Assembly: GCA_029941985.1 (NCBI GenBank)
Contig: JAPYTV010000014.1
Span: 1-17,420 of the forward strand
Length of the DNA stretch: 17,420 bases
Source: Candidatus Pelagibacter sp.
Lineage (GTDB): Bacteria > Pseudomonadota > Alphaproteobacteria > Pelagibacterales > Pelagibacteraceae
Direction: 5' to 3'
The notes under the pieces were generated by a model, which made no database searches, had not been told where the DNA came from, and saw only the letters and a program-made list of their open reading frames with translations. Every line of letters begins with the position of its first letter. Position 1 is the stretch's first letter. This document shows, piece by piece, positions 1-7,195 of this stretch. The position numbers and the translations under genes are program-made.

Positions 1-99
1 ATCTATGCAACTCATAATAGATTTTTTGCCAATATGGCAGATTGTAAACTAGAAATAATTGATGGTAATATCAAAACTATCAATGCCAGAATCAAATAA
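1..99 (+). CDS. lolD: Lipoprotein-releasing ABC transporter ATP-binding protein LolD, C-terminal end (partial)
   Basis: The window opens inside a reading frame whose last 32 codons remain, ending in TAA at 97-99. The peptide begins IYATHN and continues with a stretch resembling the end of an ABC ATPase: the ATHN tetrapeptide fits the H-loop (switch histidine), and the IIDGNI segment fits the final strand and turn before the C-terminus. LolD is the ATPase of the LolCDE complex, which releases lipoproteins from the inner membrane for transfer to the outer membrane. The name comes partly from position, because lolC-lolD-dnaE is a common alphaproteobacterial order, and partly from the short tail. 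Another ABC ATPase is possible. The frame overlaps the start of dnaE by 17 to 41 bases, depending on which dnaE start is used. Confidence 0.65.
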   Translation: MYATHNRFFANMADCKLEIIDGNIKTINARIK

Positions 100-3000
100 T
101 CAAAAATTTAATCACCTTAAAGTACATACACAATATTCTATTTGTGAAGGAGCAATTAAAATTGATGATTTAAAAAATTATTGTAAAGAAAATAAAATAC
201 TAAGTTTAGGACTCTCAGACACTTCTAATCTTTGTGGTGCATTAGAATTTGCTGAAAATATATCCAAAGCTGGAACACAACCAATTATAGGAACACAAAT
301 TAACTTTAGATATGAAGACACTACGGGACTTTTGCCTTTAATAGCTCTTAACGAAAGTGGATATAAAAAAATTATAGAATTATCATCAAGGTCATACTTA
401 GAAAATGATGCTCTTTCTGATCCAAACCTTAATATTAAGGAATTACTAATTAATACAGATGGTGTGTTACTTTTATCAGGAACAATACATGGATTTTTTG
501 GAAAATTATTTGAAAAAGGTAGATTTGAAGAAATCGTAAAGTTTTATAAAGAATTATCATTAAAGTTTAATGATAGATTTTTTTTAGAAATACAAAGACA
601 TGGTGATCTAAATGAAATTGCTTTCGAAAAATTTAATTTAATTAAATCATCAGAAGTTAAAATACCCATTATTGCTACAAATGAAGTTTATTATTTAAAT
701 CAAGATATGCATGAAGCTCATGATGCATTAACTTGTATTGGATCAAAAACATATGTTAATGAAAAAAATAGAATTAAATATAGCAATCAACATTACTTTA
801 AATCAGATGAAGAAATGTCTACTCTTTTCTCTGATTTACCTGAAGCATTAGAAAATAATTTTAATCTTCCTTTTAGATGTAACTTTAGACCTCAATTTTC
901 TAAACCAGTATTACCAAATATAAGCTCTGAAAAAGGAGGTAGTGCTGATGAAATACTTAAAAATGAATCATTGGAAGGTTTAAAAAAAAAGTTTTTAAAA
1001 CTTTTTAAAATTGAAAATAAAAATTTAAGTCAAAATAATGAGTTTCTCAAATACAAAGATAGATTAGATCATGAATTAAAAATTATTATTGAAATGAAAT
1101 ATCCTAGTTATTTTTTAATTGTTTCTGATTATATTAAGTGGGCAAAAAATAATGATATTCCAGTTGGACCTGGAAGAGGTTCGGGAGCGGGTTCTTTAGT
1201 TGCATGGTGTTTGTCAATAACAGATGTTGACCCAATTAAATTTAATCTTATTTTTGAAAGATTTTTAAATCCTGATAGAATATCAATGCCTGACTTTGAT
1301 ATAGATTTCTGTGAAGAAAAAAGAGATCTAGTTTTTAAATATTTAACCACAAAATATAAAGACAGCGTCGCTCATATAATTACCTTTGGAAAACTTAAAG
1401 CAAGAATGGTTATTAGAGATGTGGGAAGAGTTTTGGGATTACCTTACGGCTTTGTTGATAGCATCTCTAAAATGATTCCATTCGCCCCATCGAGACCTCA
1501 AAGTCTTACCGAATGTATAAATAGTGAACCTAGATTACTAAAATTAGTTAACGAAGATCCTCGTGTTAAAAAATTAACAGACCTTTCATTAAAATTGGAA
1601 GGTTTAAATAGAAATGTTGCAACTCACGCAGCAGGCGTTGTTATTGCTGATAAAAAATTAACAGAAATAGTTCCACTATATAAAGACTCTTCTGCCGATT
1701 TGCTATTACCCTCAACACAATTTGATATGTATTCGGCAGAAAATGCTGGATTAATTAAATTTGATTTCTTAGGTTTAAAAACATTAACAGTAATCAATAG
1801 AACTCAAAAATTAATAAATAAAAAAGTTAAAGATTTTAAAATTGAAAATATAGATTTTGAAGACCAAAAAGTTTTTGATCTTCTGTCATCCGGTAATACT
1901 GTAGGTCTTTTCCAGGTTGAGAGTTCAGGTATGCGCGAAGCTTTATTACAAATGAAACCTAATCATATTGAAGATATTATTGCCTTAGTAGCTCTCTACA
2001 GACCAGGACCAATGAACAATATACCTATATATAATGATTGTAAACACGGCAGACAAAAACCTGATTATTTACATCCATTACTTGAAGGTATTTTAAAACC
2101 AACATATGGAGTTATAATTTATCAAGAACAAGTAATGCAAATTGCGCAAACACTTTCTGGTTTTACTGCTGGTGAAGCAGATATTTTAAGACGAGCAATG
2201 GGTAAAAAAAAAAGAGCTGAATTAGAAAAACAAAAACAAGGTTTTATTGCAGGAGCATTGAAAAATGGAATTAACAAAGAAGTTGCTGCAAGTATTTTTT
2301 TGAAGATTGAACCATTTGCCGAATATGGTTTTAACAAAAGTCATGCAGCTGCTTACGCAATTATTTCCTATCAAACTGCCCTTTTAAAAACTTATTATCC
2401 AAGTGAATTTTTTGCAGCATCAATGACAATGGATATTTCTAATCAAAATAAATTAAGTGAATTTCATGAAGAACTTAAAAGGTTAAATATTAATATTGTA
2501 AGACCCGATATTAACAAATGTTTTGCTGATTTTCAATTTGATGAAAATAATTTTTATTATGCCCTAGGTGCAATCAAAAGTGTTGGATATGAGGCTGTTT
2601 CAAACATTATAAAAGAAAGAATAGAAAATGGTGATTTTAAATCAATTAATGATTTTTTAAATAGGATAAACCCAAAAGATATTAATAAACTCCAATTAGA
2701 AGGATTGGTTAAAGCTGGAGCTTTTGACAATATTAACATTAATAGACAAGCTTTGTTTAATTCTATACCTAATTTTATATTAAAGACTAAAAGTATTTTT
2801 GAAAATAAGGCAGCAAATCAAATTGATCTTTTTACCTCTGATAAAGAACAAGATAATGATATTGTATTAAATATTGAAGATTGGAAATTTGAAGATAGAC
2901 TATCAAAAGAATTTGAAGCAGTAGGTTTTTTTATTTCTGATCATCCATTAAATCAATTTAAAGAAATTTTTGATGATTATAATATTGTTGATTATATAAA

Positions 3001-3499
3001 ATTTAATTCTAACGAGGAGAATAAAAAAGCAAACATTGCTGCTACACTTTTAAAAATTCAAGAAAGAAAAACTGCTAAAGGTAATTCTTATGCTGTAATT
3101 AAATTTACAGATTTGACAAGTGTATTTGAACTTTTTGTTTTTTCAGATATACTTGAATTAAATCGCGAAATATTAATTGAAGGAAATTCTTTAATAATAA
3201 CTTTATTAAAAAATATTTCTAATGATGAAAATCGATTTAAAAGAATTAATGTACAGAAAATAGCTCCTCTTAAAGATTTATTCAATAAACCAGTATCTGA
3301 AATTATATTTAATATTAAAACTATTAAACAAATTGATAAAATTTCAAATTCGATAAAAAATGAAGGTTTAACCGAAGTTAAAATTAATCTTACTTCAGAA
3401 AGTAAAGAATTAGTCTTTAAATTAAAAAATAAACGTAATATCGATAGAAAATCTATAAATACCCTTAGAAATGAGGATATTTCAACTATTATTCACTAA
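83..3499 (+). CDS. dnaE: DNA polymerase III alpha subunit
   Basis: Catalytic subunit of the replicative polymerase, 1138 residues from the ATG at 83 (E. coli DnaE has 1160). The N-terminal PHP domain opens with HLKVHTQYS near residue 11. The palm carries PDFDID with the metal-binding aspartates D404 and D406, and the third catalytic aspartate is D561 in KFDFLGL. Finger-domain motifs follow (VALYRPGPM, IIYQEQVMQIA, LRRAMGKKK, YGFNKSHAAAYA), then a helix-hairpin-helix region, a clamp-binding pentapeptide QIDLF at 913-917 and an OB fold. In-frame TTG (59) and ATG (62) starts also exist. I chose 83 because it puts the catalytic residues 3 to 6 positions from their E. coli numbers and leaves a short leader before HLKVH as in the family. 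No clear Shine-Dalgarno sequence precedes any of the three. The start lies inside the upstream lolD-like frame, so translation may be coupled. Confidence 0.97.
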   Translation: MPESNNQKFNHLKVHTQYSICEGAIKIDDLKNYCKENKILSLGLSDTSNLCGALEFAENISKAGTQPIIGTQINFRYEDTTGLLPLIALNESGYKKIIELSSRSYLENDALSDPNLNIKELLINTDGVLLLSGTIHGFFGKLFEKGRFEEIVKFYKELSLKFNDRFFLEIQRHGDLNEIAFEKFNLIKSSEVKIPIIATNEVYYLNQDMHEAHDALTCIGSKTYVNEKNRIKYSNQHYFKSDEEMSTLFSDLPEALENNFNLPFRCNFRPQFSKPVLPNISSEKGGSADEILKNESLEGLKKKFLKLFKIENKNLSQNNEFLKYKDRLDHELKIIIEMKYPSYFLIVSDYIKWAKNNDIPVGPGRGSGAGSLVAWCLSITDVDPIKFNLIFERFLNPDRISMPDFDIDFCEEKRDLVFKYLTTKYKDSVAHIITFGKLKARMVIRDVGRVLGLPYGFVDSISKMIPFAPSRPQSLTECINSEPRLLKLVNEDPRVKKLTDLSLKLEGLNRNVATHAAGVVIADKKLTEIVPLYKDSSADLLLPSTQFDMYSAENAGLIKFDFLGLKTLTVINRTQKLINKKVKDFKIENIDFEDQKVFDLLSSGNTVGLFQVESSGMREALLQMKPNHIEDIIALVALYRPGPMNNIPIYNDCKHGRQKPDYLHPLLEGILKPTYGVIIYQEQVMQIAQTLSGFTAGEADILRRAMGKKKRAELEKQKQGFIAGALKNGINKEVAASIFLKIEPFAEYGFNKSHAAAYAIISYQTALLKTYYPSEFFAASMTMDISNQNKLSEFHEELKRLNINIVRPDINKCFADFQFDENNFYYALGAIKSVGYEAVSNIIKERIENGDFKSINDFLNRINPKDINKLQLEGLVKAGAFDNININRQALFNSIPNFILKTKSIFENKAANQIDLFTSDKEQDNDIVLNIEDWKFEDRLSKEFEAVGFFISDHPLNQFKEIFDDYNIVDYIKFNSNEENKKANIAATLLKIQERKTAKGNSYAVIKFTDLTSVFELFVFSDILELNREILIEGNSLIITLLKNISNDENRFKRINVQKIAPLKDLFNKPVSEIIFNIKTIKQIDKISNSIKNEGLTEVKINLTSESKELVFKLKNKRNIDRKSINTLRNEDISTIIH

Positions 3500-3557
3500 A
3501 AATAGCTTGTTTGTTTTTTAAAATATTTGTAAGTAACAGTTAAATTAAATTAACACG

Positions 3558-3622
3558 CACACAGTTTGTGGTTTTATACCTCCGGTCCTTAAGTGGAAAT
3601 TACTGTGGTGGCTTAACCGGGA
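3558..3622 (+). promoter_or_regulatory. Structured 5' leader of rpsB with a predicted pseudoknot over the ribosome-binding site
   Basis: Two helices can be drawn by hand. Stem 1 pairs CACAGT (3560-3565) with ACTGTG (3602-3607), and CA (3558-3559) with TG (3609-3610) can extend it past one bulged G. Stem 2 pairs CCGG (3582-3585) with CCGG (3617-3620) and TTAAG (3589-3593) with CTTAA (3612-3616), leaving TCC bulged. The strands interleave as 1a-2a-1b-2b, which is a pseudoknot. Its 3' edge covers GGGA (3619-3622), the best ribosome-binding site, six bases before the rpsB ATG. An ACCTCC at 3578-3583 resembles the 16S rRNA anti-Shine-Dalgarno sequence. The stretch is also far richer in G+C than its surroundings. 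Feedback by S2 on its own operon is known in bacteria, and structured rpsB leaders have, as I recall, been proposed in alphaproteobacteria. Function here is inferred. I see no convincing promoter hexamers in 3500-3557. Confidence 0.7.
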
Positions 3623-3628
3623 ATAAAT

Positions 3629-4450
3629 ATGAAGATACCAAGTTTAACAATACAACAATTATTAGAAGCAGGTGTTCACTTAGGTCACAAAACCTTGAGA
3701 TGGAATCCAAAAATGAAGAAGTATATTTTTGGAAAAAGAGATTCAATTCACATTATTGATTTAACACAAACATTAGAACTAACTAATATAGCTCTAGAAA
3801 AAGTTTTCAACACAATAGCTAATAACGGTAAAATACTCTTTGTATCAACAAAAAAACAAGCCTCAGAAGCAATAGCTGAAACAGCTAAAGAAACAGGTCA
3901 ATATTTTGTTAACTACAGATGGCTAGGTGGAATGCTTACTAACTGGGGAACTATATCTGGTTCTATTAAAAAAATGAAAAAATATGAAATAGATTTAGCT
4001 TCTGAAAATAGAGGTTTTACAAAAAAAGAATTACTTAAAATGAGTGTTAAAAAGGCTAAACTTGAAAGATCATTGGGTGGAATTGCTGAAATGAAAAAAG
4101 TTCCTGATTTAGTTTTTATAATTGATACAAACTATGAATCTTTAGCAATTCAAGAGTCTGTAAAATTAGGTATTCCAATAATAGCTATTTTGGATAGTAA
4201 CTCTAATCCTGACGGAATAGATTTTCCAATTCCTGGAAATGATGATGCTAGAAGAGCTATAGATCTTTATTGTAATTTACTCAAAGAAACTATTGAAAAT
4301 GCAAAAAAGGCTGCTCCAACAAAAACTGAAGAAAAAACTGAAGAAAAAGAAGTTAAAGAAAAATCAACAAAAACTAATCAGGAAATTGATAGAGCAAAAT
4401 TAGATGCAAAGTTTGCCAAAGCAGCAACAAAAAAAACTAAATTGAATTAA
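3629..4450 (+). CDS. rpsB: 30S ribosomal protein S2
   Basis: Structural protein of the small subunit, 273 residues (E. coli S2 has 241). The N-terminus carries the S2 signature LLEAGVHLGHKTLRWNPKM, followed by YIFGKRDSIHIIDL. Later family blocks are NYRWLGGMLTNW, VPDLVFIIDTNYESLAI, GIPIIAILDSNSNPD and IPGNDDARRAI. The extra length is a Lys/Glu-rich C-terminal tail from about residue 228, containing a KTEEKTEEKE near-repeat. Such a charged extension is common in alphaproteobacterial S2. The gene heads the translation and envelope cluster and is separated from tsf by one base, so both should share a transcript. The structured leader immediately upstream suggests translational autoregulation. 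Confidence 0.98.
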   Translation: MKIPSLTIQQLLEAGVHLGHKTLRWNPKMKKYIFGKRDSIHIIDLTQTLELTNIALEKVFNTIANNGKILFVSTKKQASEAIAETAKETGQYFVNYRWLGGMLTNWGTISGSIKKMKKYEIDLASENRGFTKKELLKMSVKKAKLERSLGGIAEMKKVPDLVFIIDTNYESLAIQESVKLGIPIIAILDSNSNPDGIDFPIPGNDDARRAIDLYCNLLKETIENAKKAAPTKTEEKTEEKEVKEKSTKTNQEIDRAKLDAKFAKAATKKTKLN

Positions 4451-4451
4451 T

Positions 4452-5303
4452 ATGAGTGATATTAAAAAAGTAAAACAATTAAGAGAAGTTACTGGTGCGG
4501 GATTTAAAGATTGTAATTCTGCAATCAAGGAATCTAATGGTAATATTGATAAAGCTATAGAAATCTTAAGAGTTAAAGGAATATCAAAAGCCTCTAAAAA
4601 AATGACCAGAGATGCAAAAGATGGTGTTGTAGCAACTAGTGGTGATGAAAAAAAAATTTCAGTTATTGAATTAAATTGTGAAACTGATTTTGTTGCTAAA
4701 AATGATGATTTTGTTTCATTTGCAAAAGAAATAAGTGAGTTAAATAATACTAATGACTCAGATTTAGATAAACTTAATAAATCTAAAATGAGTAATGGAC
4801 AAACAGTTGAGGATAGCCTCGTTGCGTTAATAGCAAAAATGGGAGAAAAAATAACTATAGGAAGGGTTAAAACTTTTAATCACTCGGGTGCAAAAAACTT
4901 TAATTATCTTCATACTGTTGTAAAAGATAATTTATCTAAACTTGCTGTAGTAGTTTCTATCGAAACAACAGACTCATCTGATAATATAAAATCTTTTGGA
5001 AAACAACTTGCTATGCATGTTGCAGCTTCGAATCCTATTGCTTTAGACTCAGGTTCAATTGATAAAAAAGTTTTAGATAAAGAACAAAATCTTATTGAAG
5101 AAGAATTAAAAAACTCTGGTAAACCCGATGAGATTGCACAAAAAATTTCTCTTGGCAAAATTAATAAATTTAAAGAAGAGAATGCTTTATTATCTCAAGC
5201 ATGGGTTATGGAACCTAAAAAAAAGGTGCAAGATATTGTAAAAGAACTTAGTATAGCTGATTTAAAGATTAAAGATTTTTATAGATTAAAAATTGGTGAA
5301 TAA
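4452..5303 (+). CDS. tsf: Translation elongation factor Ts
   Basis: Guanine-nucleotide exchange factor that regenerates EF-Tu-GTP. The 283-residue protein (E. coli has 283) opens with a UBA-like domain, VKQLREVTGAGFKDCNSAI. The core follows with the signature ELNCETDFVAKNDDFV at about residues 74-89, then HVAASNPIALDS and QAWVMEPKKKV near the end. The ATG lies one base after the rpsB stop with no Shine-Dalgarno sequence, suggesting coupled translation. Its TAA directly abuts the ATG of frr. In most proteobacteria pyrH (UMP kinase) sits between tsf and frr, and here no room is left for it. Confidence 0.98.
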   Translation: MSDIKKVKQLREVTGAGFKDCNSAIKESNGNIDKAIEILRVKGISKASKKMTRDAKDGVVATSGDEKKISVIELNCETDFVAKNDDFVSFAKEISELNNTNDSDLDKLNKSKMSNGQTVEDSLVALIAKMGEKITIGRVKTFNHSGAKNFNYLHTVVKDNLSKLAVVVSIETTDSSDNIKSFGKQLAMHVAASNPIALDSGSIDKKVLDKEQNLIEEELKNSGKPDEIAQKISLGKINKFKEENALLSQAWVMEPKKKVQDIVKELSIADLKIKDFYRLKIGE

Positions 5304-5855
5304 ATGTTTAATGATAAAACATATGCCCAAAAAATGGATAAGACAATTGAGGTTTTTGCTAAAGAACTAACCTCTTTAAGAACAGGTAGGGCAAATGCAA
5401 ATATGCTAGACCTAGTTAAGGTTGATGTTTATGGGCAACAAATGCCAATTAATCAAGTTGCCAGTATAACAACTCCAGAGCCACGAATGATAAATATTCA
5501 AGTTTGGGATTTAAATAACGTTTCACTTATAGATTCTGCAATCAAAAAATCTGAATTAGGATTAAACCCACAAATTGATGGTCAGTTGATAAGGTTACCT
5601 GTACCTGATTTAAGTGAAGAAAGAAGAAACGAGATTAAAAAAATGATTAAATCAATGGGAGAAAAATGCAAAGTTTCCATTAGAAATATTAGAAGAGAAG
5701 CAAATGATGATTTAAAGAGTTTATTTAAAAATAAAGATATTAGTGAAGACGATGAAAAAAAATTTGAAAAGGTAGTACAAACATTCACCGATGAACATAT
5801 TAAAAAAATTGATGAAAAAGTTACATCTAAAGAAAAAGAAATAATGACAATATGA
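5304..5855 (+). CDS. frr: Ribosome recycling factor
   Basis: With EF-G, this factor splits post-termination ribosomes. Its 183 residues match the usual length of about 185. Family landmarks are the N-terminal helix with ELTSLRTGRANANMLD, the YGQQMPINQVASITTPEPR block of the beta domain, the LIRLPVPDLSEERRNEI stretch and VSIRNIRREAND, which holds the conserved arginines of the long three-helix arm. The start follows the tsf stop without a gap. The end overlaps the next gene as ATGA (5852-5855), so uppS is probably translated by ribosomes finishing frr. Confidence 0.98.
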   Translation: MFNDKTYAQKMDKTIEVFAKELTSLRTGRANANMLDLVKVDVYGQQMPINQVASITTPEPRMINIQVWDLNNVSLIDSAIKKSELGLNPQIDGQLIRLPVPDLSEERRNEIKKMIKSMGEKCKVSIRNIRREANDDLKSLFKNKDISEDDEKKFEKVVQTFTDEHIKKIDEKVTSKEKEIMTI

Positions 5856-6529
5856 ACCCTGTTAATCATGTTGCCATCATTATGGATGGAAACGGTAGGT
5901 GGGGTATCAAATATAAAAATTCTAGAAATGCCGGTCATAGAGAAGGCTTAAACACCATTGAAACTATAATAAAAGAAACTCTTAAATCAAAAATTAGATA
6001 TTTAACACTCTATACCTTTTCAACAGAAAATTGGAAAAGACCTAAAAAAGAAATATTTTTTTTATTTAATTTACTAGAAAAATTTTTATTAAAAAAAATA
6101 AATGAGTTAATAAAAAATGGAATAAAATTAAAAATTATTGGTGATCAAAAGTTATTCACATCTAAATTAAAAAAATTGTTAAAAGAATCTGAGCTAAAAA
6201 CATCAAAAAATAAGAAATTACAAATAAATCTTGCATTAAATTATGGTTCAAAGAGTGAAATTATAAATGCAGTAAAGCTTATTAATGAAAATGAAAAAAC
6301 TTTTACTGAAAAAAGTATTGAAGATCATTTGTATACAAAAAATATACCAAATCCAGATATATTAATTAGAACTGGTGACACAAATAGACTTAGTAATTTT
6401 TTGTTATGGCAGCTAGCTTATACAGAAATTTTCTTTGAAAAAAAACTTTGGCCAGATTTTAATACAAAAGATTATAAAAAAATATTAAATAAATTTAGAT
6501 TATTAAAAAGAAATTTTGGAAGTATATGA
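5852..6529 (+). CDS. uppS: Undecaprenyl diphosphate synthase (cis-prenyltransferase)
   Basis: Adds isopentenyl units to farnesyl diphosphate to make the C55 undecaprenyl carrier used for peptidoglycan and polysaccharide export. It has 225 residues, slightly shorter than the 230-255 usual in the family. Seen are the pyrophosphate-binding loop HVAIIMDGNGRW with the catalytic aspartate D12, AGHREGL at 28-34, LYTFSTENWKRP at 53-64 and, at the C-terminus, the LIRTG...SNFLLWQLAYTE block followed by LWPDF. In that block the residues after RTG read DTN, where E. coli has GEH. This looks like a lineage substitution rather than damage, because R179 and the SNF motif are kept. The start overlaps frr and the stop overlaps cdsA, both as ATGA. 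Confidence 0.96.
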   Translation: MNPVNHVAIIMDGNGRWGIKYKNSRNAGHREGLNTIETIIKETLKSKIRYLTLYTFSTENWKRPKKEIFFLFNLLEKFLLKKINELIKNGIKLKIIGDQKLFTSKLKKLLKESELKTSKNKKLQINLALNYGSKSEIINAVKLINENEKTFTEKSIEDHLYTKNIPNPDILIRTGDTNRLSNFLLWQLAYTEIFFEKKLWPDFNTKDYKKILNKFRLLKRNFGSI

Positions 6530-7191
6530 TTAGTAAAGAATTAACAAAAAGAACATTTACATCTATAGTTTTATTCGCTCTTTTAACTCTTATGTATTTT
6601 TACTCATATATCTTGATTACTTCATTAATAATAATTTCATTGATTGCGTGGATAGAATTTTATGGACTGATTTCAAAAATATTTATAAAAGATAATTTTG
6701 GTGATAAATTATTAAGATTTATTTGTAAGAGTTTTTCATTATTATATTTGTCATTATTTACTTTAATTGCTTTAATTATTAATTCAAAAAATTCAATTTT
6801 AGAAATATTTATTATATACTCATTGTTGGTTACAATTAGTTCTGACATAGGAGGATTTGTATTTGGTATAATATTTAAGGGTAAAAAATTAACTAAAATT
6901 AGCCCTAATAAAACAATATCTGGATCTATCGGTTCATTTATTTGTTCACTATCATTAATTCCATTTTTTTTTCAAAATTTAATAAATTATAATATTTTAT
7001 CTTTATTGATAATTACATTATTGATTTCTCTTACATCACAAATTGGAGACTTATTTATTTCATTGTTAAAAAGAAAAGCAAAAGTTAAAGACACAAGTGA
7101 TTTGTTGCCTGGTCATGGAGGAGTTCTTGATAGAATAGATGGAATTCTTTTTTCAGTTCCAATAGGCTTTTTATTATTTAAACTATTTTAA
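6526..7191 (+). CDS. cdsA: Phosphatidate cytidylyltransferase (CDP-diglyceride synthase)
   Basis: Inner-membrane enzyme that converts phosphatidic acid and CTP to CDP-diacylglycerol, the precursor of phosphatidylethanolamine and phosphatidylglycerol. The CDP-diglyceride synthase signature is intact near the C-terminus: SLLKRKAKVKD then LPGHGGVLDRID (residues 179-205). Upstream are SDIGGFVFG (106-114) and KISPNKTISGSIG (124-136), both typical of the family. Hydrophobic segments span roughly residues 11-48, 68-86, 92-115, 135-150 and 157-172. At 221 residues the protein is short (E. coli 285), with fewer N-terminal membrane helices, but the KRTFTSIVL opening looks like the family's normal N-terminus, so I do not think a start was missed. 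It overlaps uppS by four bases. Confidence 0.95.
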   Translation: MISKELTKRTFTSIVLFALLTLMYFYSYILITSLIIISLIAWIEFYGLISKIFIKDNFGDKLLRFICKSFSLLYLSLFTLIALIINSKNSILEIFIIYSLLVTISSDIGGFVFGIIFKGKKLTKISPNKTISGSIGSFICSLSLIPFFFQNLINYNILSLLIITLLISLTSQIGDLFISLLKRKAKVKDTSDLLPGHGGVLDRIDGILFSVPIGFLLFKLF

Positions 7192-7195
7192 ATAT

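Noticed and set aside
1129..1350. Minus-strand frame opposite the catalytic centre of dnaE
   Set aside because: It is antisense to the strongly conserved palm region of DnaE and has no family motif of its own.
3500..3557. Possible promoter or dnaE terminator between dnaE and the rpsB leader
   Set aside because: TTGTTT (3511-3516) and several TA-rich hexamers occur, but none pair with proper spacing. No G+C hairpin followed by a T-run is present. In DNA this AT-rich such matches are expected by chance.
3568..3759. 63-residue plus-strand frame starting in the rpsB leader
   Set aside because: It starts at a GTG inside the predicted pseudoknot and runs out of frame through rpsB. It has no recognisable motif, and its composition is explained by rpsB in another frame.
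4320..4356. Short tandem repeat in the 3' end of rpsB
   Set aside because: Two near copies of ACTGAAGAAAAA encode KTEEKTEE in the charged S2 tail. This is ordinary low-complexity coding sequence, not a separate repeat element.
5582..5938. 118-residue minus-strand frame opposite frr and uppS
   Set aside because: It lies entirely antisense to two well-supported genes. Its Ser/Phe/Leu-rich content is what the complement of their Lys/Glu-rich coding gives.
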